DNA of 64,000 nucleotides. It comes from CANMIH01 sp049116335. GTDB taxonomy: Bacteria > Pseudomonadota > Alphaproteobacteria > Rhodobacterales > Rhodobacteraceae. The DNA is taken from contig JAGDYZ010000035.1 in the NCBI GenBank assembly GCA_049116335.1, positions 33,505 through 97,504 of the forward strand, in the 5' to 3' direction. The position numbers were made by a program, and so were the translations under genes. Positions 35,474 to 42,895 of this stretch are shown in pieces (positions within the stretch are counted from its first letter, which is position 1; each line of letters starts with the position of its first letter). The notes below the pieces were generated by a model, which saw only the letters and a program-made list of their open reading frames with translations, did no database searches and was not told where the DNA came from.

Positions 35474-36757
35474 ATGCAGACGCATTTCACCGAAGACCAG
35501 CTGAAAGATCCCGGCATTGAACGCGCAAATGAGATTTTGCGTTCCTGCGTGCATTGCGGATTTTGCACCGCAACTTGCCCGACCTATCAGGTGCTTGGGG
35601 ATGAGTTGGATAGCCCGCGCGGGCGGATCTATCAGATCAAGGATATGCTTGAGAATGAGCGTGTTCCCGATGAGAAAACGGTCAAACATGTTGACCGCTG
35701 CCTGTCCTGTCTGGCCTGTATGACCACCTGTCCGTCAGGTGTCCATTACATGCATCTGGTCGATCATGCCCGCGAGTACATTGAAAACAATTACAAACGC
35801 CCCTTCACCGATCGCGCATTACGCTGGGTATTGGCGCAAATCCTGCCTTATCCAACACGCTTTCGTCTCGCGCTTCTGGCGGCCAAAATTGGGCGACCCT
35901 TTGCCTTTATGATGCCCGATGACCGGCTCAAGGCCATGTTGGAAATGGCCCCGAAACATATCCCGCCGGTCAGCCGTAATGATGATCCCCAGAGCTTTGC
36001 CCCGGTGGAACCGCGCAAAAAGCGCGTGGTCCTGATGACCGGATGTGCGCAAAAGGCCCTCAACACCGATATCAACGATGCCACCATTCGGCTGCTCACC
36101 CGTCTCGGCTGCGAGGTCGTCATTCCCGAGGGAGCCGGGTGTTGCGGGGCCCTGACGCACCATATGGGCAAAACCGACCAAAGCCATGCCAGCGCTGCGG
36201 CCAACATTCAGACCTGGGCCGGTGAAATGGATGGTAAGGGACTGGACGCTATCGTGATCAACACCAGTGGCTGTGGCACCACGGTGAAAGACTATGGCTA
36301 TATGTTCCGCAATGACCCACTGGCCAAAGATGCAGAACGTGTCTCAGAAATTGCCATGGATATCAGTGAGCTGCTGGTAAAACTCGACATCCCCAAGGGG
36401 GAGCAGAAGGGCATCAAAGTCGCCTATCACGCCGCCTGTTCGCTTCAGCATGGTCAGAAGATCAAAACCCACCCCAAAGATCTATTGAAAACCGTCGGGT
36501 TCAAAGTGGTCGAGCCAGAGAATAGCCACCTGTGCTGTGGATCGGCAGGTACCTACAACCTCATGCAGCCGACAATTTCCAAAGAACTGAAAGCACGCAA
36601 AGTCGAAACGTTAGAGGCCAAAACCCCCGATATTATCGCCGCAGGTAACATTGGGTGTATGATGCAGATCGGCTCGGGAACAGAGGTGCCGATTGTGCAT
36701 ACCGTTGAACTTCTGGACTGGGCCACAGGTGGACCGAAACCTCCCGCACTGGGATAA
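35474..36757 (+). CDS. glcF: Glycolate oxidase iron-sulfur subunit GlcF
   Basis: 427 residues from the ATG at 35474; an upstream GTG at 35450 is less likely because the family begins MQTxFT. Two 4Fe-4S motifs: CVHCGFCTATCP (25-36) and CLSCLACMTTCP. Two cysteine-rich CCG domains follow (GCCGALTHHMG and LCCGSAGTYN). It links GlcDE flavins to the quinone pool. No terminator is visible after it; a secreted-protease gene begins 76 bases on. Confidence 0.95.
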   Translation: MQTHFTEDQLKDPGIERANEILRSCVHCGFCTATCPTYQVLGDELDSPRGRIYQIKDMLENERVPDEKTVKHVDRCLSCLACMTTCPSGVHYMHLVDHAREYIENNYKRPFTDRALRWVLAQILPYPTRFRLALLAAKIGRPFAFMMPDDRLKAMLEMAPKHIPPVSRNDDPQSFAPVEPRKKRVVLMTGCAQKALNTDINDATIRLLTRLGCEVVIPEGAGCCGALTHHMGKTDQSHASAAANIQTWAGEMDGKGLDAIVINTSGCGTTVKDYGYMFRNDPLAKDAERVSEIAMDISELLVKLDIPKGEQKGIKVAYHAACSLQHGQKIKTHPKDLLKTVGFKVVEPENSHLCCGSAGTYNLMQPTISKELKARKVETLEAKTPDIIAAGNIGCMMQIGSGTEVPIVHTVELLDWATGGPKPPALG

Positions 36758-36774
36758 GCTTAAAATTTAAATTA

Positions 36775-36824
36775 CCCTTTGCCCTAATATTGCCGCAACA
36801 CGAGGCTAAGGCTTGGGCAAAGGG
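36775..36824 (+). promoter_or_regulatory. Long-range hairpin covering a ribosome site
   Basis: CCCTTTGCCC (36775-36784) pairs perfectly with GGGCAAAGGG (36815-36824) across a 30-base loop. The second arm is the Shine-Dalgarno of the protease starting at 36834. TAATAT in the loop (36786-36791) could be a -10 box, in which case transcripts from it would lack the first arm and stay open. Confidence 0.45.
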
Positions 36825-36833
36825 GGCGCGCGC

Positions 36834-37625
36834 GTGCGGATTTTTCTGACCTTTATTTTGGTTCTTTGTGGAAACTTTGCATCGGCGCAGGGCCTATTTT
36901 CCTTGGGCAGCGTCGAAGATGGCCGCAAATGGGAAGCTGTTGGCCGGTTGGAAATTGCCGGTGAGACCTTTTGCACCGGCGCCCTGATCGAACCAACATT
37001 GGTTCTAACCGCCGCACATTGTTTGTTTGATGCCCAAACCGGTGCCCCGGTCAAGGTGGACGATATCCAGTTCCTGGCCGGGTGGCGCAATGGCCGGGCC
37101 TCGGCCTATCGACGTGTACGCGCTGCGGTGGCGCACCCGGATTACCAATTCTCTGGCCCCTCTAACACCGATCGCATTCGCAACGACGTTGGCCTGATCC
37201 GCCTGCAACATCCCATACGCAACACCACAGTCACACCCTTTCAAACCGACACCCAGCCCCCAAGCGGAGCGCGCGTCGGCGTGGTGTCTTATGCACATGA
37301 CCGTTCAGAAGCGCCCTCGCTTCAAGAGTTGTGCAACGTCTTGGCACAGCAGAATGAAGTCCTGATCCTCAGTTGCGAAGTTGATTTCGGCGCCTCTGGG
37401 TCTCCGGTCTTTACCTTTGACGTCAACGGAACTCCGCGCATTGTCTCGGTCGTCTCAGCCAAAGCCGAAGCAAATGGGCAACCTGTCTCGCTTGCCACAC
37501 CTTTGTTGGAACCTCTTCGGGCCCTGCGAACGGCACTGGCGGACTATGGCGACAAGGGTGTTGGTTTGATCCCCATGGCTGCAGGCAGCCGCAGAAACAC
37601 AGGTGCAAAATTTATAAAACCGTAA
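36834..37625 (+). CDS. Secreted trypsin-like serine protease 1
   Basis: 263 residues from a GTG at 36834, chosen because AAAGGGGG lies seven bases upstream and it gives a good signal peptide (MRIFLTFILVLCGNFASAQG). S1 catalytic triad: His62 in LTAAHC, Asp118 in RNDVGLIRL, Ser188 in GASGSP, where the usual GDSGGP is altered. Four cysteines (47, 63, 167, 181) could form two disulfides. It ends in AKFIKP. A paralogue follows almost at once. Likely periplasmic or extracellular. Confidence 0.88.
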   Translation: MRIFLTFILVLCGNFASAQGLFSLGSVEDGRKWEAVGRLEIAGETFCTGALIEPTLVLTAAHCLFDAQTGAPVKVDDIQFLAGWRNGRASAYRRVRAAVAHPDYQFSGPSNTDRIRNDVGLIRLQHPIRNTTVTPFQTDTQPPSGARVGVVSYAHDRSEAPSLQELCNVLAQQNEVLILSCEVDFGASGSPVFTFDVNGTPRIVSVVSAKAEANGQPVSLATPLLEPLRALRTALADYGDKGVGLIPMAAGSRRNTGAKFIKP

Positions 37626-37639
37626 AAGTTCTGGCCCTG

Positions 37640-38431
37640 TTGGCCACACTCGTTTTGCCGTCGTTTGCCTCGGCCCAATCTCATTTTGACGTTATGGACC
37701 GTCGCGGCGCATTACTTGGTTGGGAAGGTGTTGGCCGCGTTGACAGCCGCAGCGGCTATTGCACCGGCACTCTGATTGCTCGCAATCTGGTTTTGACCGC
37801 AGCGCATTGTGTTTTTGACGATGCCGGGAAACTCATTCCCCCCGAAACAATGACCTTTCGTGCCGGGTACCATCGCGGCCAATCCATTGCCCAGCGCCGG
37901 GTGGTAAAACACGTTGTGGCAGAAGGATATACCGACCGAGGTGGATCACGCATTAGCAACCAATCCATTGCCCACGATCTGGCTTTGCTCAAGTTGGATC
38001 GGGATATTGTCAGTGCTGAGGCAGATCCATTCAAAATTCACAGGACCGAGCTGCGCGACAGAAGGGTCAGCGTCGTGTCTTACGGGAAGGGGCGCTCCGA
38101 GGTTCTGTCACGCCAGGGAAAATGTGACTATCTAAAAACCTACCGCCACGGACTGATGACTTTTGACTGCGATGTCACCTATGGCTCGTCCGGCGCTCCT
38201 ATTTTCGCGCGCATCGATGGGCGGTTGAGGATTTTTTCCGTCGTCTCTGCGATGAGCACCGATCCCGACAGACCCAAAGAAACCATTGGGATGACATTGG
38301 CGCATCAAGTGGATGATATGAAGGCGCGACTGCGCAATGATGCCGCTCTTCCCAAAGTCAGCGCCGGGGCCCGACGGGTACAAATCGGCCAGCGCAGCGG
38401 ATCGGCAAAATTTGTGCGTCCAACCAACTGA
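37640..38431 (+). CDS. Secreted trypsin-like serine protease 2
   Basis: A paralogue of the preceding protease. Triad: histidine in LTAAHC, aspartate in AHDLALLKL, serine in YGSSGAPIF. It ends SAKFVRPTN, echoing AKFIKP. The start is a problem. TTG at 37640 gives only half a signal peptide (MATLVLPSFASAQ). The open frame upstream encodes YKTVKVLALLATLVLPSFAS, a classic signal, but contains no ATG, GTG or TTG; the codon before it is ATT (37610), with AGGTG six bases upstream. Initiation at ATT, or a sequencing error at GTA 37622, would explain it. The stop of gene 1 lies at 37623-37625. Confidence 0.82.
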   Translation: MATLVLPSFASAQSHFDVMDRRGALLGWEGVGRVDSRSGYCTGTLIARNLVLTAAHCVFDDAGKLIPPETMTFRAGYHRGQSIAQRRVVKHVVAEGYTDRGGSRISNQSIAHDLALLKLDRDIVSAEADPFKIHRTELRDRRVSVVSYGKGRSEVLSRQGKCDYLKTYRHGLMTFDCDVTYGSSGAPIFARIDGRLRIFSVVSAMSTDPDRPKETIGMTLAHQVDDMKARLRNDAALPKVSAGARRVQIGQRSGSAKFVRPTN

Positions 38432-38442
38432 TGCCTTAGGGT

Positions 38443-38470
38443 CTTGAAACCCCAAAAACCCTCCCCAAAT
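38443..38470 (+). promoter_or_regulatory. RpoH-type heat-shock promoter of hsp20
   Basis: CTTGAAA (38443-38449), 13 bases, then CCCCAAAT (38463-38470). This matches the sigma-32 pattern CTTGAAA-N13/14-CCCCATnT at all but one or two positions. Transcription would start near 38477 and give a leader of about 100 bases. Confidence 0.7.
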
Positions 38471-38478
38471 CAATAACA

Positions 38479-38575
38479 CCAAGGCGCCGATGATCGGGTC
38501 TTGGCTCTGAAAAACGCGCCTGTCCACTGTGGAAGGCGCACCATCTTTAGTTCGGATCGCTCATAGGAGGATTCC
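38479..38575 (+). ncRNA. Probable ROSE-type RNA thermometer in hsp20 leader
   Basis: Three successive hairpins fill the leader. Hairpin 1 (38479-38504): CCAAG with CTTGG, inner CGA/TCG. Hairpin 2 (38516-38539): GCGCCT-TCCA with TGGA-AGGCGC. Hairpin 3 (38554-38575) ends at the ATG: GGA and TCGCT pair with AGGA and TCC, hiding the Shine-Dalgarno AGGAGG. TCGCT opposite AGGA fits the UYGCU/AGGA core of ROSE elements, which keep small heat-shock genes untranslated at low temperature. Confidence 0.6.
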
Positions 38576-39049
38576 ATGCGTCACTTTGATTTGACCCCAC
38601 TGCACCGTGCCACCGTTGGTTTTGATCAGATCGTTGATCTGATGGACCGTGTTTTGACCAACGACACGCCACAGGCCGGTTACCCCCCTTACAACATTGA
38701 AAAAACTGCGGACGACAGCTATCGGATTTCGATCGCCGTTGCCGGCTTCTCAGATCAGGATCTGGCCATCGAGGTCAAAGAACAGGCCCTTGTCGTATCT
38801 GCGAAGAAAGCCTCGGAAGATACGCCGAAATCCTATCTGCATCGCGGCATTGCGACCCGCGCCTTTGAGCGCCGCTTCCATCTTGCCGACCATGTTCGTG
38901 TCACCGGCGCGACCCATGAAGATGGCATGCTGCATATCGACCTGACCCGCGAGATCCCTGAGGCGCTAAAACCGCGTCGGATTGCGATCACCAAACCAAA
39001 CTCTCAGGTCACACAGAAAGATGTCGTGGACGCAGAAGCGGTAAACTGA
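38576..39049 (+). CDS. Hsp20 small heat-shock protein
   Basis: 157 residues, IbpA-like class A small heat-shock protein. The alpha-crystallin domain spans about 38-130 (YRISIAVAGFSDQDLAIEVKE, FERRFHLADHVRVTGATHEDGMLHIDL) and the C-terminal anchoring motif is in RRIAITK. It holds unfolded proteins for refolding in the cytoplasm. A sigma-32-like promoter and probable RNA thermometer precede it, so both transcription and translation should rise with heat. Confidence 0.93.
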   Translation: MRHFDLTPLHRATVGFDQIVDLMDRVLTNDTPQAGYPPYNIEKTADDSYRISIAVAGFSDQDLAIEVKEQALVVSAKKASEDTPKSYLHRGIATRAFERRFHLADHVRVTGATHEDGMLHIDLTREIPEALKPRRIAITKPNSQVTQKDVVDAEAVN

Positions 39050-39080
39050 CCCTCCCCCTTTACCCTATGTGTTCACAAAC

Positions 39081-39114
39081 GGCCTCGGACATCTGTCCGG
39101 GGCCTGTTTTCTTT
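39081..39114 (+). terminator. Rho-independent terminator of hsp20
   Basis: An 11-bp stem with one T-G pair (GGCCTCGGACA with TGTCCGGGGCC) followed by TGTTTTCTTT. Confidence 0.85.
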
Positions 39115-39154
39115 GAGACCTTGACTGAATTGATGTGGGCGCTATCCACCCTAT

Positions 39155-40054
39155 ATGGATTGGCGCTCAGTAAATTTCGATTGGAACCGCGCGCGGGCAT
39201 TTTTGATCACCGCCGAAGAAGGGTCTTTGTCTGCGGCCGCGCGAGCCTTGGGCATGGCACAACCCACGCTGGGCCGGCAGGTTGCAGCGCTTGAAGAAGA
39301 GCTCGGGGTCACGCTATTTGAGCGCGTTGGCCGGGGCCTTGAGCTGACCAAAGCCGGTGCAGCGCTTGTTCCGCATATGCGCGCCATGGGGGAGGCCGCG
39401 ACCGCCGCATCATTGGCCGCAGGAGGGCAATCCCAATCTGTAGAAGGGAATGTCGCAATCACCGCGACCGAACTTTATTCAAGTTGGTTGATGCCCAAAG
39501 TGGTTCGGAGACTGCGCGAAATCGCCCCGGGTATATCGCTTGAAATAGTGTCGGCCAATGAGGTGCGTGATCTCAAGCGGCGCGAGGCAGATATTGCCAT
39601 TCGAAACACCCGACCTGAAGATGCCGACCTGATTGGAAAATTGGTGGCCGAGGACCGTGGCACATTTTTTGCCTCTCCCGACTATCTCGAAAAACTAGGG
39701 CCAATGACGGATCTCGGCGATCTTTCACGGGCTGAGTTCATAGGTTTCGGTGAGCAAGAGGATTATGTCCCGGTCCTGCAACAGTTCGGCATTCCAGTCA
39801 CCAAAGACCAATTCCCGGTGCACACTAATTCGCACGTGGTCCACTGGGATATGACTCGCGCTGGCATCGGTATCGGCGTCGGCCCCTGTGGTATGGGTGA
39901 CGCCGACCCGAAATTGCGCCGTGTATTTTCCGACAAACCGACCTTTGACTACCCGGTCTGGCTTGTCGCGCACCGGGAACTGCGAACTAGTCCCCGCGTG
40001 CGTTTGGTCTGGGATCTGCTGGCGGAAATGTTGCCGTCCCTCTTACAGACCTAG
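39155..40054 (+). CDS. LysR-family transcriptional regulator
   Basis: 299 residues. The N-terminal winged HTH (about 8-66) includes EEGSLSAAARALGMAQPTLGRQVAALEEELG; the C-terminal periplasmic-binding-like effector domain covers about 95-295. No divergent target gene lies next to it: hsp20 is upstream on the same strand and mbfA overlaps its 3' end by four bases in the other direction. Target and inducer unknown. Confidence 0.9.
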   Translation: MDWRSVNFDWNRARAFLITAEEGSLSAAARALGMAQPTLGRQVAALEEELGVTLFERVGRGLELTKAGAALVPHMRAMGEAATAASLAAGGQSQSVEGNVAITATELYSSWLMPKVVRRLREIAPGISLEIVSANEVRDLKRREADIAIRNTRPEDADLIGKLVAEDRGTFFASPDYLEKLGPMTDLGDLSRAEFIGFGEQEDYVPVLQQFGIPVTKDQFPVHTNSHVVHWDMTRAGIGIGVGPCGMGDADPKLRRVFSDKPTFDYPVWLVAHRELRTSPRVRLVWDLLAEMLPSLLQT

Positions 40055-41025
40055 CCGCCGCCAATAATCGCCCCTGCGGCAAAGACCAGTGCACCACCCA
40101 GAACAACCTGAAACGTCGCCTTCCAGAAAGGCGTGTCCATGTATTTGTTCTGGATCCAGACGATGGCCCAAAGCTCAACAAAAACAACCACCAGCGCAAG
40201 AATTGTCGCGGTCCAAAAGTCCGGGATCAAATAGGGTAAGGCATGTCCCAAACCGCCCAGGGTGGTCATCACACCCGACGCGATTCCGCGTTTCACAGGT
40301 GAGCCGCGCCCTGAAAGTTGGCCATCATCTGACGCAGCTTCGGTGAACCCCATCGAAATCCCCGCCCCAACTGAAGCGGCCACGCCTACGAGAAATGTGG
40401 TCCAGGTGTCTTGCGTGGCAAATGCCGTGGCAAATATCGGCGCCAGCGTTGAAACTGACCCATCCATCAATCCCGCGAGACCCGGCTGCACATAGGTCAA
40501 CAGAAACTGCCGCCGCGCAGTTTCATCTTCTTTGTCTCGTGCATCTGACGAGAGATGTTCCTCGATCAACCGATCTGCCCCGGCCTGATGGCCCGCTTCG
40601 GCGGCGGCCAAATCACCAAGAAGTTCCCGCGTGGCCGCATCTGTGCTGTTCTGAGCCGCCGCTAGATAGAACCGCTCGGCATCGTGCTCCATCACCTTGG
40701 CTTCTTCCCGAATGCGTTCAAGGGACAGGTTCTGGATCAACCACACGGGTCGACGCGCATAGTAACCTGCCACATGCTCGCGTCGGATCAAGGGAATGAC
40801 ATCTCCGAACCGCTTGCGATGCATTTCGATCAACCGGTGGCGGTGACCATCTTCTTCCTCTGCCATACCCGCAAAAACCGCAGCACTTTCAGGGAAATCC
40901 CCGCGCAGTTGCTCTGCGTAGGTTCGATAAATTCTAGCGTCATCCTCTTCGGAGGAGATCGCCAAAGCCAGGATTTCCTGCTCGCTAAGATCTTTGAAAT
41001 TCCGCCGCTGAATGGTGAATCGCAT
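40051..41025 (-). CDS. mbfA: MbfA, membrane-bound ferritin-like iron exporter
   Basis: 324 residues. An N-terminal erythrin-vacuolar ferritin-like domain (about 10-165) carries di-iron ligand motifs (SSEEDDARIYRTYAEQL, GMAEEEDGHRHRLIE, VMEHDAERFYLAAA, AAAEAGHQ). The C-terminal part (about 175-324) is a VIT1/CCC1-type transporter with about five helices (QPGLAGLMDGSVSTLAPIFA and GGLGHALPYLIP). MbfA exports iron and protects against peroxide in rhizobia and agrobacteria, where Irr represses it at low iron. An Irr-type box stands just upstream here. Confidence 0.92.
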   Translation of the reverse strand: MRFTIQRRNFKDLSEQEILALAISSEEDDARIYRTYAEQLRGDFPESAAVFAGMAEEEDGHRHRLIEMHRKRFGDVIPLIRREHVAGYYARRPVWLIQNLSLERIREEAKVMEHDAERFYLAAAQNSTDAATRELLGDLAAAEAGHQAGADRLIEEHLSSDARDKEDETARRQFLLTYVQPGLAGLMDGSVSTLAPIFATAFATQDTWTTFLVGVAASVGAGISMGFTEAASDDGQLSGRGSPVKRGIASGVMTTLGGLGHALPYLIPDFWTATILALVVVFVELWAIVWIQNKYMDTPFWKATFQVVLGGALVFAAGAIIGGG

Positions 41026-41037
41026 TTCACGTCCTCT

Positions 41038-41052
41038 TTAGAATAATTCTAA
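41038..41052 (-). promoter_or_regulatory. Irr-type iron control element (ICE) of mbfA
   Basis: TTAGAA-TAA-TTCTAA, a perfect 6+3+6 palindrome, 12 bases upstream of the mbfA start and next to its Shine-Dalgarno (AGAGGA). It matches the ICE motif described for Irr targets in alphaproteobacteria, and this position fits repression. Confidence 0.7.
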
Positions 41053-41119
41053 TCTATAGAGCTATGCGGTGGCTGCAATGCCGAAAACTAAACTCATCAG
41101 TTCAGAAACACTTGAATTC

Positions 41120-41158
41120 TAAACCGTTCGGTTTATTTATCTAAACAGATCAGTTTAG
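41120..41158. promoter_or_regulatory. Paired TetR-type operators
   Basis: Site 1 (41120-41135) is TAAACCG-TT-CGGTTTA, perfect. Site 2 (41141-41158) is CTAAAC-AGATCA-GTTTAG with one mismatched pair. Their centres are 22 bp apart, two helical turns. They lie just before a small secreted-peptide gene and the TetR gene, so autoregulation by that TetR is the simple reading. Confidence 0.65.
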
Positions 41159-41170
41159 AAAGGTGTTTCC

Positions 41171-41335
41171 ATGACACGTATCGTTTTCGCCGCACTGCTT
41201 GCACTGACTGCCACTCATGCCTCCGCGAGCCTGACACCCATCCCCTTCCCCATTCTGACCTTTCCCCCAGAGGAAACTGAACCTGTGACCAAAGGGTGCA
41301 GCAATATCACAACCTCGCAGATCACCTGTCAGTGA
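41171..41335 (+). CDS. Small secreted peptide, 54 residues
   Basis: Found by reading the sequence between mbfA and the TetR gene. MTRIVFAALLALTATHASA is a clear signal peptide (cut near 19), leaving a 35-residue proline-rich mature part (LTPIPFPILTFPPEETEPV) that ends GCSNITTSQITCQ with two cysteines able to form a loop. AGAAAGG lies eight bases before the ATG. It lies directly after the paired operators and 66 bases before tetR. No homologue recognised. Confidence 0.65.
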   Translation: MTRIVFAALLALTATHASASLTPIPFPILTFPPEETEPVTKGCSNITTSQITCQ

Positions 41336-41401
41336 CTTCGGGTTTCTTGCGGGATAGAGAAACCTCCCGGTATAGTGATTGGATAACAGGAGACGCACTG
41401 T

Positions 41402-42016
41402 ATGACCGCAGAGGCCACCGTCCGCAAAGGGCGCAAATACGATCAGGTGCTTGAGGGCGCACGCGAGGTTTTCCTCCGTGACGGTTTCGAAGGATCAAGT
41501 GTCGACGATATTGCGCGCCAGTCGGGGGTCTCAAAGGCCACTCTTTACAGTTATTTTCCTGACAAACGTCTGTTGTTCATGGAAGTCGCTTCCGCTCAAT
41601 GCCGCCACCAAGCTGAGGAAGCACAAACCACACTCGACATGACACAGCCTCCGCACATAGTGCTGACACAGGTTGGACATACGTTTCTGAACTTCATCTA
41701 CTCAGAAATCGGGCAGCGCATCTTTCGCATTTGTGTCGCAGAATCAGATCGGTTCCCAGAACTTGGGCGGGAGTTTTATCAATCCGGCCCCCTGATCGTG
41801 CACCGAGCGATCAAAGAATACCTGTCCATTTCGCAAGAGCGAGGTGAGCTTAGAATTGACGATCTGAATTTGGCCGCAGATCAGTTTGTCGAGCTGTGTA
41901 AAGCAGATCTTCATCCCAAACTGATTTTTGGCATTCAAACTTGTTTTTCTGAGGTCGAAATTGGTCGCATTGTGGATGGCGCCGTCTCCACCTTCATGGC
42001 ACGTTACGGCACATAA
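41402..42016 (+). CDS. TetR/AcrR-family regulator
   Basis: 204 residues. HTH in SSVDDIARQSGVSKATLYSYF (about 33-53); the C-terminal domain (LTQVGHTFLNFIYSEIGQRIFRI, FPELGREFYQSGP) resembles the AefR-like TetR C-terminal family seen in regulators of RND efflux pumps. No efflux gene lies nearby. It probably binds the two operators at 41120-41158 and controls itself and the small peptide gene. Confidence 0.9.
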   Translation: MTAEATVRKGRKYDQVLEGAREVFLRDGFEGSSVDDIARQSGVSKATLYSYFPDKRLLFMEVASAQCRHQAEEAQTTLDMTQPPHIVLTQVGHTFLNFIYSEIGQRIFRICVAESDRFPELGREFYQSGPLIVHRAIKEYLSISQERGELRIDDLNLAADQFVELCKADLHPKLIFGIQTCFSEVEIGRIVDGAVSTFMARYGT

Positions 42017-42058
42017 ATGGCCTCCTTTTCGGGGGCGTAAGCCATTGAAGAGGGCACA

Positions 42059-42892
42059 ATGAAAACCGTTTCGGAAAATCGGGCATTTGGTGGGGTTCAG
42101 GGCGTGTATTCCCATGCCTCCGAGGTCTGTGGATGTGACATGACCTTTGGTCTGTTTTTGCCAGAAGAGGCCAAATTCACACCGGTTCCAGTTCTTTGGT
42201 ATCTGTCTGGCCTGACCTGCACGCACGAAAACGCAATGACCAAAGCGGGTGCACAGGCCTGGGCCGCTGAGGCCGGGATCGCGCTTGTTTTCCCCGATAC
42301 TTCGCCACGCGGTGACGATGTTGCCAATGACGAAGCCTACGATTTGGGTCAAGGCGCAGGCTTCTACGTCAATGCCACGCAAGACCCGTGGACCCCGCAC
42401 TTCAAGATGTGGGACTACATCGCAACCGAATTGCCCGCACTGATTGGTGAAAACTTTGCCGTCGACATGGATCGTCAAAGCATCACGGGTCATTCGATGG
42501 GCGGCCACGGCGCTCTGACACTGGCGATGAACCTGCCGGGCCGCTTTGTCTCGGTCTCAGCCTTTGCACCCATCGCCAACCCCACTGAAAGCGACTGGGG
42601 CCGCAAACAGCTTGGCGCTTATTTGGGCGACGACACAACAGCCTGGGCCAAACATGACGCGACTTTGTTGATGGCAGAAAAAGGGTTTGATGGCCCGGTG
42701 CTGATCGATCAGGGCGCCGACGACCAATTCCTTGAGTTGCTCAAACCCGAAGCTCTGGCGCAGGCCATGATGGCCAAACGCCAAGAGGGTGCGTTCCGGA
42801 TGCAAAAGGGTTATGACCACTCATACTTCTTTGTCTCGAGCTTTATGGAAGACCATGTGGACTTTCACGCCGAGGCGCTTCACGGAGCATAA
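42059..42892 (+). CDS. fghA: S-formylglutathione hydrolase
   Basis: 277 residues, esterase D family. It hydrolyses S-formylglutathione to formate and glutathione, the second step of glutathione-dependent formaldehyde oxidation. Nucleophile Ser146 in TGHSMGGHGA; oxyanion region WYLSGLTCTHEN; the histidine is in YDHSYFFVSSFMEDH. The partner dehydrogenase lies about 15 kb away on the other strand (57284-58420). It is followed after 3 bases by sthA. Confidence 0.94.
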   Translation: MKTVSENRAFGGVQGVYSHASEVCGCDMTFGLFLPEEAKFTPVPVLWYLSGLTCTHENAMTKAGAQAWAAEAGIALVFPDTSPRGDDVANDEAYDLGQGAGFYVNATQDPWTPHFKMWDYIATELPALIGENFAVDMDRQSITGHSMGGHGALTLAMNLPGRFVSVSAFAPIANPTESDWGRKQLGAYLGDDTTAWAKHDATLLMAEKGFDGPVLIDQGADDQFLELLKPEALAQAMMAKRQEGAFRMQKGYDHSYFFVSSFMEDHVDFHAEALHGA

Positions 42893-42895
42893 CGC

